64,000 nt of DNA. Origin: Massilia sp. 9I. GTDB taxonomy: Bacteria; Pseudomonadota; Gammaproteobacteria; Burkholderiales; Burkholderiaceae_D. A program made the translations under genes and the position numbers. Numbering within the stretch: position 1 is the first letter of the stretch; each line of letters begins with the position of its first letter. Under the pieces are notes generated by a model that was not told the DNA's origin, did no database searches, and saw nothing but the letters and a program-made list of their open reading frames with translations. The stretch covers positions 2,519,795-2,583,794 of the forward strand of contig NZ_LR733275.1 in the NCBI RefSeq assembly GCF_902506415.1, written 5' to 3'. Below, one piece after another: positions 54,514-64,000 of the stretch.

Positions 54514-56527
54514 AGAAGTCCACCGAGAGATAGGCCGAGGCGAGCCTGCCGGCGATCACATCGTAGGCCCCTGCCCCGCGCAGTTCCAGGCCGTAGGTAT
54601 CGAACAGGTTGCTGACCGCGACCCGGAGCGAGGCCGGGCGTTCCATCAGGGTGAAGCGGTAGCGGCCGCTGAGCGAGGCCAGGGTGCGGGCGGGAAGCGC
54701 GACCCGGTTGTCGACGGTGGCGGTGACGGCGCCGCTGTGCGAGGCGCTCATGTCCAGCGACAGGCCGTCCAGCCAGGGCGTGCGCCAGTCCAGGTTGAGT
54801 TCCACGCTGCGCCGGCTCATACCGACCGGACGTTCGCCGACCCGGCCCAGCCTGACGCCTTCGCCGGTCGCGCGCGGGCGCGATAGCACGGCGCCAGCCA
54901 CCAGGTTCAGGCGCGGCGTCAAGGCGCCGGCCAGCGATAGTTCCAGCCCGCGGTTCTCGACCTCGCCCAGCTGCGCATAGCGGTTCGAGGCATCGAAGTT
55001 GAAGTAAGGCTTGCGCAGCTCGAACAGGGTGGCCACCAGCTTGATCGCGGGCGTCAGCGCATAGCGCAGGCCCAGGTCGCCCTGGGTGGTGCGGATCGCC
55101 GGCAGCAGCTCGTTGCGGTTGACCGCATTGCTGGGCGCCACCCCGCTCTCTTCCAGCCCGCGCGTGAAGCTGCCGAAGACAACGAGGTTTTCGCCCAGCG
55201 GCACGGCCGCGGTGGCGTTGTACAGCCAGGGCTTGTCCTGCGCCGTTGCCGGCGCCAGGCCGGGCTTGTGCAGCTCCTTGCTGTAATCGGTCTTCTGCAG
55301 GCCGAAGCCGATCTCGCCGACCCCGCGCCAGCGTCCTTCGTAGGCCACGCCCGCCGTGTGCTGGCGCGTGCGGTCATGCGTCTGCGGGCCGAAGCGATAG
55401 GCCGGCTCCGGCAGGACGACGGGCGCATCGACCGTAGTCGGGCCAAGGTCGAACAGCTGCGAGCCATCGTAGTGGCGCCGGCGGTCGCGCCCGCGCAGGC
55501 TAAGATGCAGGCTGTGCAGGCGCGGGCCTTCCGCGATCAGTCTCGTTGCACGCAGTTCGCCGCTGGTGGACGCGGTGCCGGAGGGCGGATCGGCGATCAG
55601 GAGGCGGTTGGCGCGGCCGTCCGGCGTGAGTCCGGTGAGCAGGTGGGTGAAAGCGCGGTGGTCCTCGTACTGGGAACGGAACACGCCGGCGCGCAGCAGC
55701 CAGCCGCCGCCCGCCTCCGCGTTGGCCAGCAGCCCGTAGTTCATCCCGGTGCTGCGGTAGTCGGCCCAGTCCGGGCCAAGGAAGCGGCGCCGCTCGATGC
55801 GCGGCGGGAGGACGGGGCCGGCCGGCAGGTAGCTGGGCGCCTTCTCGTCGTCATAGGTCTCCATCCGGTTCCAGAACGGGACGATCTCGAAGGCCGCCGA
55901 TGGACGCCAGCGCAGGCTCAGCGCCGCATTGCGGTAGCGCGAATCGGTCCCGTTCGGATATTCATTGCTGCCGGTGGCCGCACCGAAGCCGAGCCCCAGC
56001 ACCCGTCCCGCCAAGGGCAGTTCGGCGTCGGTCTCGAGATAGGCCGCTCCATAGCTGTCGCCGCCCACCAGCAGGGCCGCTTTGGCCTGCTCGCCCGGCT
56101 TGCGCAGGCTGTAGTCGACGATGCCGGTGGGCGCCGGGAAAGGATAGCCCTGGGCCGAAATGCCGACCCGGATGGTGGTCGAGCGCCGGATGCGCGCCGA
56201 CAGGCCCCAGGCCTGGTCGAAGTACAGGCCGTCGATGCGGGCATTGCCGGCCGCGATCGGCGAAAAACCGCGCACGCTGGAAGCGTTGTACAGGCCGATG
56301 GTCTCGCGCCCGACGCTGGTGCCGAAGGCATCCTCGGCCTGGCGCACCGCATTCTCGTCGGTCCTGCCCTGCGCCTCGCGGCTGCCAGCCTTGGACGATC
56401 CCGGGGGCTGGTCGGACACGGGAGCGGTGGTCTGGGCCCAGGCGGGCGTCATGACGGCGGCCAGGAGGACGGCCGGGCCGAGGAGATTGGGCATGGAGAG
56501 CATCGCGGAAGTTGGAGAGCTCGGCAT
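54512..56527 (-). CDS. TonB-dependent receptor (siderophore-like)
   Basis: The 671-residue outer-membrane receptor has a signal peptide ending AWAQ (from MLSMPNLLGPAVLLAA). A plug domain (about 55-165, with SSVRGFSPIAAGNARIDGLYF and PFPAPTGIVDYSLRKPG) is followed by a barrel ending SAYLSVDF. Size and plug style resemble siderophore or haem receptors more than sugar receptors, but no clear TonB box is seen. ATG 56527, 56503 or 56494 could each be the start; none has a strong ribosome site. A perfect palindromic operator lies 25 bases above the first. Substrate unassigned. Confidence 0.8.
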   Translation of the reverse strand: MPSSPTSAMLSMPNLLGPAVLLAAVMTPAWAQTTAPVSDQPPGSSKAGSREAQGRTDENAVRQAEDAFGTSVGRETIGLYNASSVRGFSPIAAGNARIDGLYFDQAWGLSARIRRSTTIRVGISAQGYPFPAPTGIVDYSLRKPGEQAKAALLVGGDSYGAAYLETDAELPLAGRVLGLGFGAATGSNEYPNGTDSRYRNAALSLRWRPSAAFEIVPFWNRMETYDDEKAPSYLPAGPVLPPRIERRRFLGPDWADYRSTGMNYGLLANAEAGGGWLLRAGVFRSQYEDHRAFTHLLTGLTPDGRANRLLIADPPSGTASTSGELRATRLIAEGPRLHSLHLSLRGRDRRRHYDGSQLFDLGPTTVDAPVVLPEPAYRFGPQTHDRTRQHTAGVAYEGRWRGVGEIGFGLQKTDYSKELHKPGLAPATAQDKPWLYNATAAVPLGENLVVFGSFTRGLEESGVAPSNAVNRNELLPAIRTTQGDLGLRYALTPAIKLVATLFELRKPYFNFDASNRYAQLGEVENRGLELSLAGALTPRLNLVAGAVLSRPRATGEGVRLGRVGERPVGMSRRSVELNLDWRTPWLDGLSLDMSASHSGAVTATVDNRVALPARTLASLSGRYRFTLMERPASLRVAVSNLFDTYGLELRGAGAYDVIAGRLASAYLSVDF

Positions 56528-56551
56528 TATCCGTTAGCCGTGGCGTCCTGC

Positions 56552-56572
56552 ATGTTCGAAAATTTCGAACAT
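56552..56572. promoter_or_regulatory. Perfect 10-bp-arm palindrome between divergent genes
   Basis: Arms ATGTTCGAAA (56552-56561) and TTTCGAACAT (56563-56572) are exact reverse complements around a single A. Such a long perfect repeat is unlikely by chance and fits the operator of a dimeric repressor. It lies close to the TonB-receptor start and 80 bases before the YceI gene. No matching regulator gene is in the window. Confidence 0.6.
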
Positions 56573-56651
56573 ACCCCGGTAAATTTTCCGTTTTTTGCCA
56601 ACGTGCAATCCGTGCATACTGCGTTCCTCAATCGACCCAAAGGATCCCAGC

Positions 56652-57218
56652 ATGAAAAAAATCGCACTTCTCCTGTTGTCGGCAGCCCTCTCCAGTACTG
56701 CCCTGGCCGCGCCGGAGACCTATGTCATCGACGGCTCGCACACTTTCCCGCGCTTCGAGTACAGCCACTTCGGCTATTCGACCCAGATCAGCCGCTTCGA
56801 CAAGACCAGCGGCAGCATCGTCCTGGACCGCGCGGCGAAGACCGGTTCGATCGACGTCAGCATCGACGCGACCAGCGTCAACACCGGCTTCCCGGTATTC
56901 AACCAGCACCTGCAGGCCGAGGACTTCTTCGACACCAAGAAGTACCCGACCATCACCTACAAGTCAAGCAAGCTGAACTTCGAGGGCGACAAGCCAAGCT
57001 CGGTCGACGGCACCCTGACCATCAAGGGCATCGCCAAGCCGGTCCGCCTGGAGATCAGCTCCTTCCACTGCATGCCGCACCCGATGCTCAAGAAAGACGC
57101 TTGCGGCGCCAACGCAGTCGCCAAGATCAAGCGTTCGGAGTTCAACAACGGTAAATACGCGCCCTATGTCAGCGACGAGGTGACCCTGTCGATCGCCGTC
57201 GAAGCCGTCAAGCAGTAA
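56652..57218 (+). CDS. YceI-family periplasmic protein
   Basis: The 188-residue protein has a signal peptide (KKIALLLLSAALSSTALA). The YceI lipocalin-like fold is recognisable from YVIDGSHTFPRFEYSHFGYS, VNTGFPVFNQHLQAEDFFD, FFDTKKYPTITYKS and TLTIKGIAKPVRLE. Family members bind long polyprenoid molecules in a barrel and are often induced by acid or membrane stress. AAGGA precedes the ATG. Divergent from the TonB receptor with a shared palindrome, so the two may be co-regulated. Confidence 0.88.
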   Translation: MKKIALLLLSAALSSTALAAPETYVIDGSHTFPRFEYSHFGYSTQISRFDKTSGSIVLDRAAKTGSIDVSIDATSVNTGFPVFNQHLQAEDFFDTKKYPTITYKSSKLNFEGDKPSSVDGTLTIKGIAKPVRLEISSFHCMPHPMLKKDACGANAVAKIKRSEFNNGKYAPYVSDEVTLSIAVEAVKQ

Positions 57219-57285
57219 GCCTTTGCGCCTGCCGGCGCGACAATTGGAGGACAAACTGGCGCCCTGGGAGGGGCATAATTCCAGT

Positions 57286-58614
57286 ATGAGCTCCTCCATC
57301 TCCTCCTCCGCCCAGCTGGCCGGCGCCCTCGGCCAGACCGACCTGTATGCCTCGGCCACGCAGTCGCTGCTGGCACGCCATCCAGGCCTGAAGACCATCG
57401 ATGCGCAGCTGAGCCGCGATACCGCGCGCCTGTCGTCCATCGGCCGCATGGCGCTGGCGCTGGACGCCTTCCGCGCCCGCGCCAACGGGGTGGCAGGCGA
57501 GAACCTCGGCACCGCGATCAAGGTCGATGGCAAGGCGGCGAGCGCCCAGCTGAGCGGTTCCGGCGCCGCCGCCGGCACCCACACGATCGAGGTCCAGCAG
57601 CTGGCCCAAGGGCAGCGCCTGGTCGCGCGGGCACTGCCGGACAAGGACAAGGCGATCGGCACCGGCGCGCCCACCCTGATCCGGATCGAAACCGGCAGCG
57701 GCAAGGAAGCGAGCAGCGTGACGCTCCGTATCGAGCAGGGCAACAACACACTGGACGGCATTGCCAAGGCCATGCGCGAGGCCGGCCTGGATGCCAAGCT
57801 AGTCGAAGACGGCAAGGGTTTTGCCCTGAACCTGAGCGGCAAGCCGGGCGCCGCCAACGGCATGCGCGTCACGGTCGAGGGCGACGGGGCGCTGGGCGCC
57901 CTGCTCTCCTACGGCAGCGGCGCGGCGGGCGGCATGAGCCAGCAGGCCGCGGCCCAGGATGCGCGCGCCGTCGTGGACGGCAAGGCCGTCACCTCATCGA
58001 CCAATACCCTGGACAAGGGCATCGCCGGGGTGTCTCTGAGCCTGAGCGCCATCGGCAAGAGCGAAGTGAAACTGGCGCGCGACCCCGCTGCCGTCGCCGG
58101 CAACGTCAAGCAGCTGGTCGAGGCCTTCAATACGCTGGGAGCGAGCCTGGACGGCCTGAAGACCGGCGACGCTACCCAGGACAGCCTGCCCGCCCGGGTC
58201 AGGCTCGAGATCGGCCGGGTACTCGATGCCGCCGACCCCAAGGTGCTGGCCGACATCGGCATCACGCGCAAGGACGGCAAGCTGGTGCTGGACACGAAGA
58301 AACTGGAGGCGGCCATCGCGGCCGATCCGAACCGGGTCACGGACCTGGTCGGCAAGCCAGGCGCCGGCCTGGCGGCGCAGTTCGCACAGAGCGCGACGCG
58401 ACAGCTGACCCAGGGCGGCATCCTGGCCGACCAGGCCAGCGCCGTCCAGGATCACGTGGACAAGCTGAGCGCGCAGAAGGCGCAGGTCACCGACATCGTC
58501 CAGCGCCAGGCCGTCCTGCTCGCGCAGCAGTACAGCCTGGGCGGCACTGGCGGCAGTTCCTTGTTCGGCTTAAGCGGCAACAAGCCGTTGTCGCTGTTCG
58601 ACTTCATGGCTTGA
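57286..58614 (+). CDS. FliD-like protein outside any flagellar cluster
   Basis: The 442-residue protein resembles the flagellar hook-associated protein 2 / filament cap family. The mid-region EVQQLAQGQRLVARA matches FliD_N. The C-terminal half FNTLGASLDGLKTGDATQDS, ADIGITRKDGKLVLDTKKL and AIAADPNRVTDLVG matches FliD_C. The N-terminus is unusual (MSSSISSSAQLAGALGQTDLY) and lacks the typical GSGLD segment. No other flagellar gene is in the window, and it is 67 bases after a YceI gene. It may be a second cap protein or a derived adhesin. A GGGAGGGG run lies about 13 bases before the ATG. Confidence 0.7.
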   Translation: MSSSISSSAQLAGALGQTDLYASATQSLLARHPGLKTIDAQLSRDTARLSSIGRMALALDAFRARANGVAGENLGTAIKVDGKAASAQLSGSGAAAGTHTIEVQQLAQGQRLVARALPDKDKAIGTGAPTLIRIETGSGKEASSVTLRIEQGNNTLDGIAKAMREAGLDAKLVEDGKGFALNLSGKPGAANGMRVTVEGDGALGALLSYGSGAAGGMSQQAAAQDARAVVDGKAVTSSTNTLDKGIAGVSLSLSAIGKSEVKLARDPAAVAGNVKQLVEAFNTLGASLDGLKTGDATQDSLPARVRLEIGRVLDAADPKVLADIGITRKDGKLVLDTKKLEAAIAADPNRVTDLVGKPGAGLAAQFAQSATRQLTQGGILADQASAVQDHVDKLSAQKAQVTDIVQRQAVLLAQQYSLGGTGGSSLFGLSGNKPLSLFDFMA

Positions 58615-58619
58615 CGCCT

Positions 58620-58646
58620 GGCGGCCGCGCCTTGCACGCGGCCGCC
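58620..58646. terminator. GC-rich hairpin between convergent genes
   Basis: A 10-bp stem (ggcggccgcg / cgcggccgcc) with a 7-nt loop starts five bases after the FliD-like gene and ends seven bases before the convergent nuclease gene. No T-tract, so termination is uncertain. Confidence 0.45.
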
Positions 58647-58653
58647 GCCCCGA

Positions 58654-59892
58654 TCAGAAATTCAGGGTGACGCTGCGCGGGCAGTGGTCGCTGGTCTCGA
58701 TGCGCTGGCCGGGCAACTGCACCACGGCTGTCTTGCGCGAACCGAGGTTCGCCGGCTGGCGCGCTGCGAGTGCGCCGCTGATCACGATGTGATCGAGCCC
58801 CGAGAAGCCGCGGCAACCCTCTTCGACGCCGCTCAAGGGCACCTGCTGCAGGGTCCTGGAGCCGTCGTTCAGTTCCTGCCACAGGTAGCGCGTCGCCACC
58901 TTGCCGTCGGCGCCCGGCGCCGGCACGCCGGCCGGATCGCTGCCGTCGTTACGGACCTGCGCCGGCTTGATGGCGGCCGCTGCCTCTTCGTCGATGCGGC
59001 GGTTGAAGTCGCCGAGCAGCACGAACTCGGGACTGCCCTTGGCCACGCTGTCGATCCAGCGCTCCAGCGGCGCGACCTGCCGGTTCAGCACCTGGCAGGC
59101 GCCGGCGCGGTCGTCGAGCAGGCGCGCCTGGTAGGTCGGGGTCGGCACGATGTTGGCGCAGCCCGACTTCAGGTGCACATTGAGGAAGCTGATGCGGCGT
59201 CCCGGCAGCTGCAGTTCGAGGGCCAGGCCCGGACGCACCTTGCGCGCTTCCGGATCTTGCGGATTGTCGCTCACGGCCAGGCCATGCTCCACGCTGCACA
59301 CGGCGGGAGCGGAACCCAGGCTGCTGTCCCAGGCGAAGGCCACGGTCTGGAAGCCGTCGTGCGGCGCGTCGCAGACCTTGAAACGGTCGGCATGGCGGCC
59401 CAGCACCTGCCTGACCACCTCCGCCGAGCGCACTTCCTGGAAGGCGATCACGCGCACGCCCTGCTTCTCGACCAGTCCGTCGACGGTCGCCTGCAGGCCG
59501 GCCAGCTTGGCCGCGTAGTCGGCGCTGGTCAGCTGTACCGGGGCGCCGCGTCCCTGGTAGGCATTACATGGCGCCATCATGGCCTGCTGCGCCGGCCCGC
59601 CGAACAGCTTTTCGGTATCGGCGGCGCACTGGCGCGCCACCCGGTTGGCCTCTTCGGTGATCGACGCCTGGCCCGGCTCGCGGCGCGGGCGCGTGTCGCA
59701 CCAGGACACGCTCTTGCACACGGCATTCTGGCGATCGAAATCCTGCTGCGAACCGGCCCAGGCCATGTTGAAGGAGGCAACGCCGATCGGCGTCGGTGGC
59801 GCTTCCGGGGCGGCGTGGGCGACCGGGGCGGCGCACAGCGCCAGCAGGACGGTGAATGGCAGGGGCGTGAAGAGGTGGCTCAGTTTTTTCAT
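58654..59892 (-). CDS. Exported endonuclease/exonuclease/phosphatase family protein
   Basis: The 412-residue secreted protein has a signal peptide ending VAHA. The DNase I-like fold is shown by IGVASFNMAW, AFQEVRS (metal-binding Glu), VHLKSGC, LLGDFNRRID (Asp-Asn pair), FSGLDHIVIS and SDHCPRSV (catalytic Asp-His). Eight or more Cys outside the core could form disulfides, in line with secretion. Substrate may be DNA, RNA or a phospholipid or inositol phosphate; the sequence does not decide. No clear ribosome site precedes ATG 59892. Confidence 0.83.
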   Translation of the reverse strand: MKKLSHLFTPLPFTVLLALCAAPVAHAAPEAPPTPIGVASFNMAWAGSQQDFDRQNAVCKSVSWCDTRPRREPGQASITEEANRVARQCAADTEKLFGGPAQQAMMAPCNAYQGRGAPVQLTSADYAAKLAGLQATVDGLVEKQGVRVIAFQEVRSAEVVRQVLGRHADRFKVCDAPHDGFQTVAFAWDSSLGSAPAVCSVEHGLAVSDNPQDPEARKVRPGLALELQLPGRRISFLNVHLKSGCANIVPTPTYQARLLDDRAGACQVLNRQVAPLERWIDSVAKGSPEFVLLGDFNRRIDEEAAAAIKPAQVRNDGSDPAGVPAPGADGKVATRYLWQELNDGSRTLQQVPLSGVEEGCRGFSGLDHIVISGALAARQPANLGSRKTAVVQLPGQRIETSDHCPRSVTLNF

Positions 59893-59935
59893 GGTATGGA
59901 CGCCGGACCGCAGGGCGTGAGGTGAAATGCAAGGA

Positions 59936-61624
<1,689 letters not shown>

Positions 61625-61629
61625 GGCGC

Positions 61630-62841
61630 TCACTCGCCGCTCGGCACCAGCACGCCGTCGGCGCGGTAGCGGGCGATCAAGAGCTCCTGCACCCCGAGCG
61701 CCTCGTGGCGGGCCGGGGTAAACGGCGGCGCATAGGTCTTGATCAGGCCGCGATACGGGCCCAGCTTCTCCAGGGCGTCGCGCACCGCCTTGCGGTCGGT
61801 GCTGCCCGCCCTGTCGATGGCCCGCGCCAGGATATGCATCAGGTCATACGCATGGGCCACACCGACCGGCCCCTTGATGTCCTCGATCCGGCGTACGGGC
61901 GAAACCGCGCCCAGGCTGGCCAGGATGCGCTCGCGCCGTTTGGCGTCGAGGTTGAAGAAGGAGAAGGTCTGGATCACGGAGAAGTCGACCTGGTTCAGGG
62001 CTGGCCCTGCCTGGCGTACGAATTCGCCGCCCGTCACGCCCCAGTGGCTCAGGATAGGCAGGCGTTCGGCCTGCGGCAAGGCCGCGACCTCGCGCACCAG
62101 GACGGCGGCTTCGTCGTCGTTGGCGACCAGCACCACGACCTGGGCGCCGGCCGCGCGCAGGGTCTTGAACCTCGCCACCAGGGTCTGGTCGCGCCAGTTG
62201 TACCAAGCGGTCTGCACGATCCTCACGTCCTTGTTCGCCTCCACGAACTTTTCCGCGGCGGCCAGGTTGCTGCGTCCCCAGGAGGTATTCGTCATCAGGA
62301 GCCCGACCCGGCGCAGGCCGCGCTGGCGCGCCGTCTCGAGCAGTTTGGGCATGGCCAGGCTGTCGCGCAGCGACAGGCGGTAGACGTAGTTCGGCCGCAT
62401 GCCGTTGTCGACGATGGCGTCGGCCGAGGACCAGGGGGCCATGAACAGGGTTTTGGTGGCCTTGAGGGTGGGGAGTTCTTCGATCACGACCGGGCTGAAC
62501 CTGCCGCCGAAGACAGCCACCAGGTCGGACATGCGGGCGAATTCCTCGATATTTCGGATCCCGCGGGCCGGGATCGAGCGGTGGTCCTTGGTCACCAGTT
62601 CGATCGGCCTGCCGCCCAGCACACCCCCTGCCCGGTTGATTTCACCGATGGCGGTGCGCATCCCGAGTTCCACCGCCTGGGCCGAGGTGCTGTTGTCCAG
62701 CCCGAATTCGGCGTCGAGGCCCACGCGCACCGGCAAGGGAGCGGCTTGTGCCCAGCCGACGCCGAACAGGACCGGCAGCATGAGGGTGGCCAGGCTGCGC
62801 TTGAAGAAACTGATGAGATGAAGTGCTGTCGGGTTCAACAT
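61630..62841 (-). CDS. Periplasmic binding protein (branched-chain amino-acid type)
   Basis: The 403-residue exported protein has a signal peptide (LATLMLPVLFGVGWAQA). Its core is the type I periplasmic-binding fold of the Leu/Ile/Val-binding group (VRVGLDAEFGLDNSTSAQAVELG, VAVFGGRFSPVVIEE, HAYDLMHILARAIDRAG). No ABC permease or ATPase gene adjoins it. The next gene is a sensor kinase, so it probably acts as the ligand-capturing part of a sensory system. ATG 62841 is preferred (AAAGAG just before). Confidence 0.85.
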   Translation of the reverse strand: MLNPTALHLISFFKRSLATLMLPVLFGVGWAQAAPLPVRVGLDAEFGLDNSTSAQAVELGMRTAIGEINRAGGVLGGRPIELVTKDHRSIPARGIRNIEEFARMSDLVAVFGGRFSPVVIEELPTLKATKTLFMAPWSSADAIVDNGMRPNYVYRLSLRDSLAMPKLLETARQRGLRRVGLLMTNTSWGRSNLAAAEKFVEANKDVRIVQTAWYNWRDQTLVARFKTLRAAGAQVVVLVANDDEAAVLVREVAALPQAERLPILSHWGVTGGEFVRQAGPALNQVDFSVIQTFSFFNLDAKRRERILASLGAVSPVRRIEDIKGPVGVAHAYDLMHILARAIDRAGSTDRKAVRDALEKLGPYRGLIKTYAPPFTPARHEALGVQELLIARYRADGVLVPSGE

Positions 62842-63007
62842 AACTCTTTGCCAACGCTGATCCGACATTGTAATCGGGGACGGTGGCCGCACGACTGGCC
62901 ACACTGGTGAAAGTTGCACATCAGCAACGAGACGGCGCCGTCGCACCGCTGTGATATGGTTTTCGTCAAATTTCCGCAACCGATAGGCAGACATCAAAGG
63001 AGTCAGG

Positions 63008-63769
63008 ATGAACCGCTTCAAGGACAAGAACGTACTGGTCACCGGCGCAGCGTCCGGTATCGGGCTGGCGGTCGCGCGCCGCTTTCTCGACGAGGGCGCG
63101 CGTGTCGTGATGCTCGACATCGACGAAGCCACCCTCCGCAAAGCTGCTTCGGACCTGCCTCAGGACCGCGTGCTCGTGCAGGTCGGCGATACCGCCGACA
63201 AGGCGACCGCGACGGCTGCCGTCAAGGCGGCCGTCGAGCGCTTCAGCGGCCTGCATGTCCTGGTCAACAACGCCGGGGTCGCGACCGAGGGCGACATCAT
63301 GGCGACCAGCGAAGAAGATTTCACACGCGTCATGGCGGTCAACGTGGCCGGCTACTTCCACATGGCCAAGGCGGCCATGCCCGAACTGGTGAAGACGCGC
63401 GGATCGATCGTCATGACCTCTTCCGTCTCGGGACTAGGAGGCGACTGGGAACTGTTCGCGTATAACACCTCGAAGGGCGCGGTCAGCAACATGGTGCGCG
63501 CGATGGCCATGGATGCGGCCAAGGATGGCGTGCGGGTGAACGCGGTCAATCCGAGTTTCACGGCCACCCGCATGACCGAAGACATGCTCGCCAAACCGGA
63601 GCTGGTCGCCGAGTTCAGGAAGCGCATGCCGCTCGGCGCGCCCGAGGATCCGGAAGGCGTCGCGGCCGCGATGGTGTTCCTGGCGAGCGAGGATGCGCGC
63701 CTCATCACCGGCGTGAACCTGCCGGTGGATGCGGGATTGATGGCGTCGAACGGGCAGCCGCATCAGTAA
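63008..63769 (+). CDS. Short-chain dehydrogenase/reductase
   Basis: The 253-residue NAD(P)-dependent oxidoreductase has the cofactor motif TGAASGIG (12-19), NNAG (87-90), catalytic Ser139, Tyr152 and Lys156 (YNTSK) and the C-terminal LASEDARLITGVNLPVDAG typical of classical SDRs. Asp37 after the second strand suggests NAD preference. Substrate not deducible. An AAAGGAGT ribosome site precedes the ATG. Confidence 0.88.
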   Translation: MNRFKDKNVLVTGAASGIGLAVARRFLDEGARVVMLDIDEATLRKAASDLPQDRVLVQVGDTADKATATAAVKAAVERFSGLHVLVNNAGVATEGDIMATSEEDFTRVMAVNVAGYFHMAKAAMPELVKTRGSIVMTSSVSGLGGDWELFAYNTSKGAVSNMVRAMAMDAAKDGVRVNAVNPSFTATRMTEDMLAKPELVAEFRKRMPLGAPEDPEGVAAAMVFLASEDARLITGVNLPVDAGLMASNGQPHQ

Positions 63770-63897
63770 GACGCTGCCCGGCGTCCAGGTCCCGGACCTG
63801 CTCACCCTGGATGGCAATCCGGCGTTTTGTGCCTATACTGGCTTCGGCGCCCTCCCGGGCAGCCCTTGAGCTGACGGAGTCAGGCTGGGGAGCAGAC

Positions 63898-64000
63898 ATG
63901 AAACACGGTTCCGCACGTGCCCTTAGTCCGGCGGTGCTCGCGACAGTGCTGGCCGCGGGCCTGGCGTCGGGCCCCGCCGTCGGCGCCGACAAGGTCCTCG
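63898..64000 (+). CDS. Start of an exported protein, cut by the window end
   Basis: ATG 63898 follows GGGGAG. The first 34 codons encode a signal peptide (basic start, then PAVLATVLAAGLASGPAVGA) with a cleavage site near VGA. A weak TATACT -10 lies at 63834-63839. Nothing can be said about function. Confidence 0.6.
   Translation, partial: MKHGSARALSPAVLATVLAAGLASGPAVGADKVL

Noticed and set aside
62883-62943. GTGGCC-N8-GGCCAC and GACGGCGCCGTC repeats between the binding-protein and SDR genes
   Set aside because: Short GC-only palindromes are frequent in this DNA; no second supporting feature was seen.

Overview
The window is high-GC DNA from a Gram-negative heterotroph. It most resembles an Oxalobacteraceae (Massilia/Duganella-like) betaproteobacterium. 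The pointers are the paired TonB-dependent receptors, plant-polysaccharide enzymes, the fused 1180-residue indolepyruvate ferredoxin oxidoreductase typical of aerobes, many c-di-GMP and two-component genes, and the GC-rich codon use throughout. No rRNA, tRNA, phage, insertion sequence or CRISPR array was found. Genes are densely packed with frequent ATGA stop/start overlaps, so most of the window behaves as a few long operons.

Layout. (1) 1-5.7 kb: the 3' part of a large SdrD B-repeat surface protein, facing a DUF4214 lipoprotein. (2) 5.8-12.7 kb: a mannoside-utilisation operon with two GH92 alpha-mannosidases, a LacI-family regulator and an AGE-family sugar isomerase, with a plausible sigma70 promoter and an inverted-repeat operator. 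(3) 12.8-19.7 kb: a Cys-rich four-helix copper protein, an LTA-synthase-like sulfatase preceded by 11-bp-phased repeats, a DsbD-like reductase with a secreted redoxin, an alpha/beta hydrolase and a DUF1622 membrane protein. (4) 19.9-28.1 kb: one tightly overlapped operon running from a periplasmic PQQ alcohol dehydrogenase (with the DxD signature of lanthanide enzymes) through an MxaJ/XoxJ-type protein and a cytochrome c lipoprotein to a complete caa3-like terminal oxidase with its own CtaG and a second cytochrome c lipoprotein. On paper this is a self-contained alcohol-to-oxygen electron chain. (5) 28.2-40.0 kb: seven co-directional signalling genes (degenerate-GGDEF/EAL, FixJ-type regulator, single-domain receiver, chemoreceptor and three histidine kinases). 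Two promoters here share the same architecture. (6) 40.0-46.2 kb: a small membrane protein, an indolepyruvate oxidoreductase divergent from an Lrp/AsnC regulator, and a CSS-motif EAL phosphodiesterase.

(7) 46.3-54.5 kb: a pectin locus with a DUF1593 nucleoside-hydrolase-like protein, a secreted PL10 pectate lyase fused to a CE12-type esterase (interrupted by a frameshift), a TonB-dependent receptor and a Tat-exported Gfo/Idh/MocA oxidoreductase. Between the last two lie five phased copies of a GntR/FadR-type operator. (8) 54.5-64 kb: a second TonB receptor divergent from a YceI protein across a perfect 10-bp-arm palindrome, an isolated FliD-like protein, a secreted EEP-family nuclease/phosphatase, a periplasmic binding protein overlapping a sensor kinase, an SDR oxidoreductase, and the start of a secreted protein cut by the window end.

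The strongest candidates for something new are the dehydrogenase-oxidase operon with its adjacent signalling cluster, and the phased operator array controlling the pectin locus. Functions come from motif recognition by eye; no database search was run.
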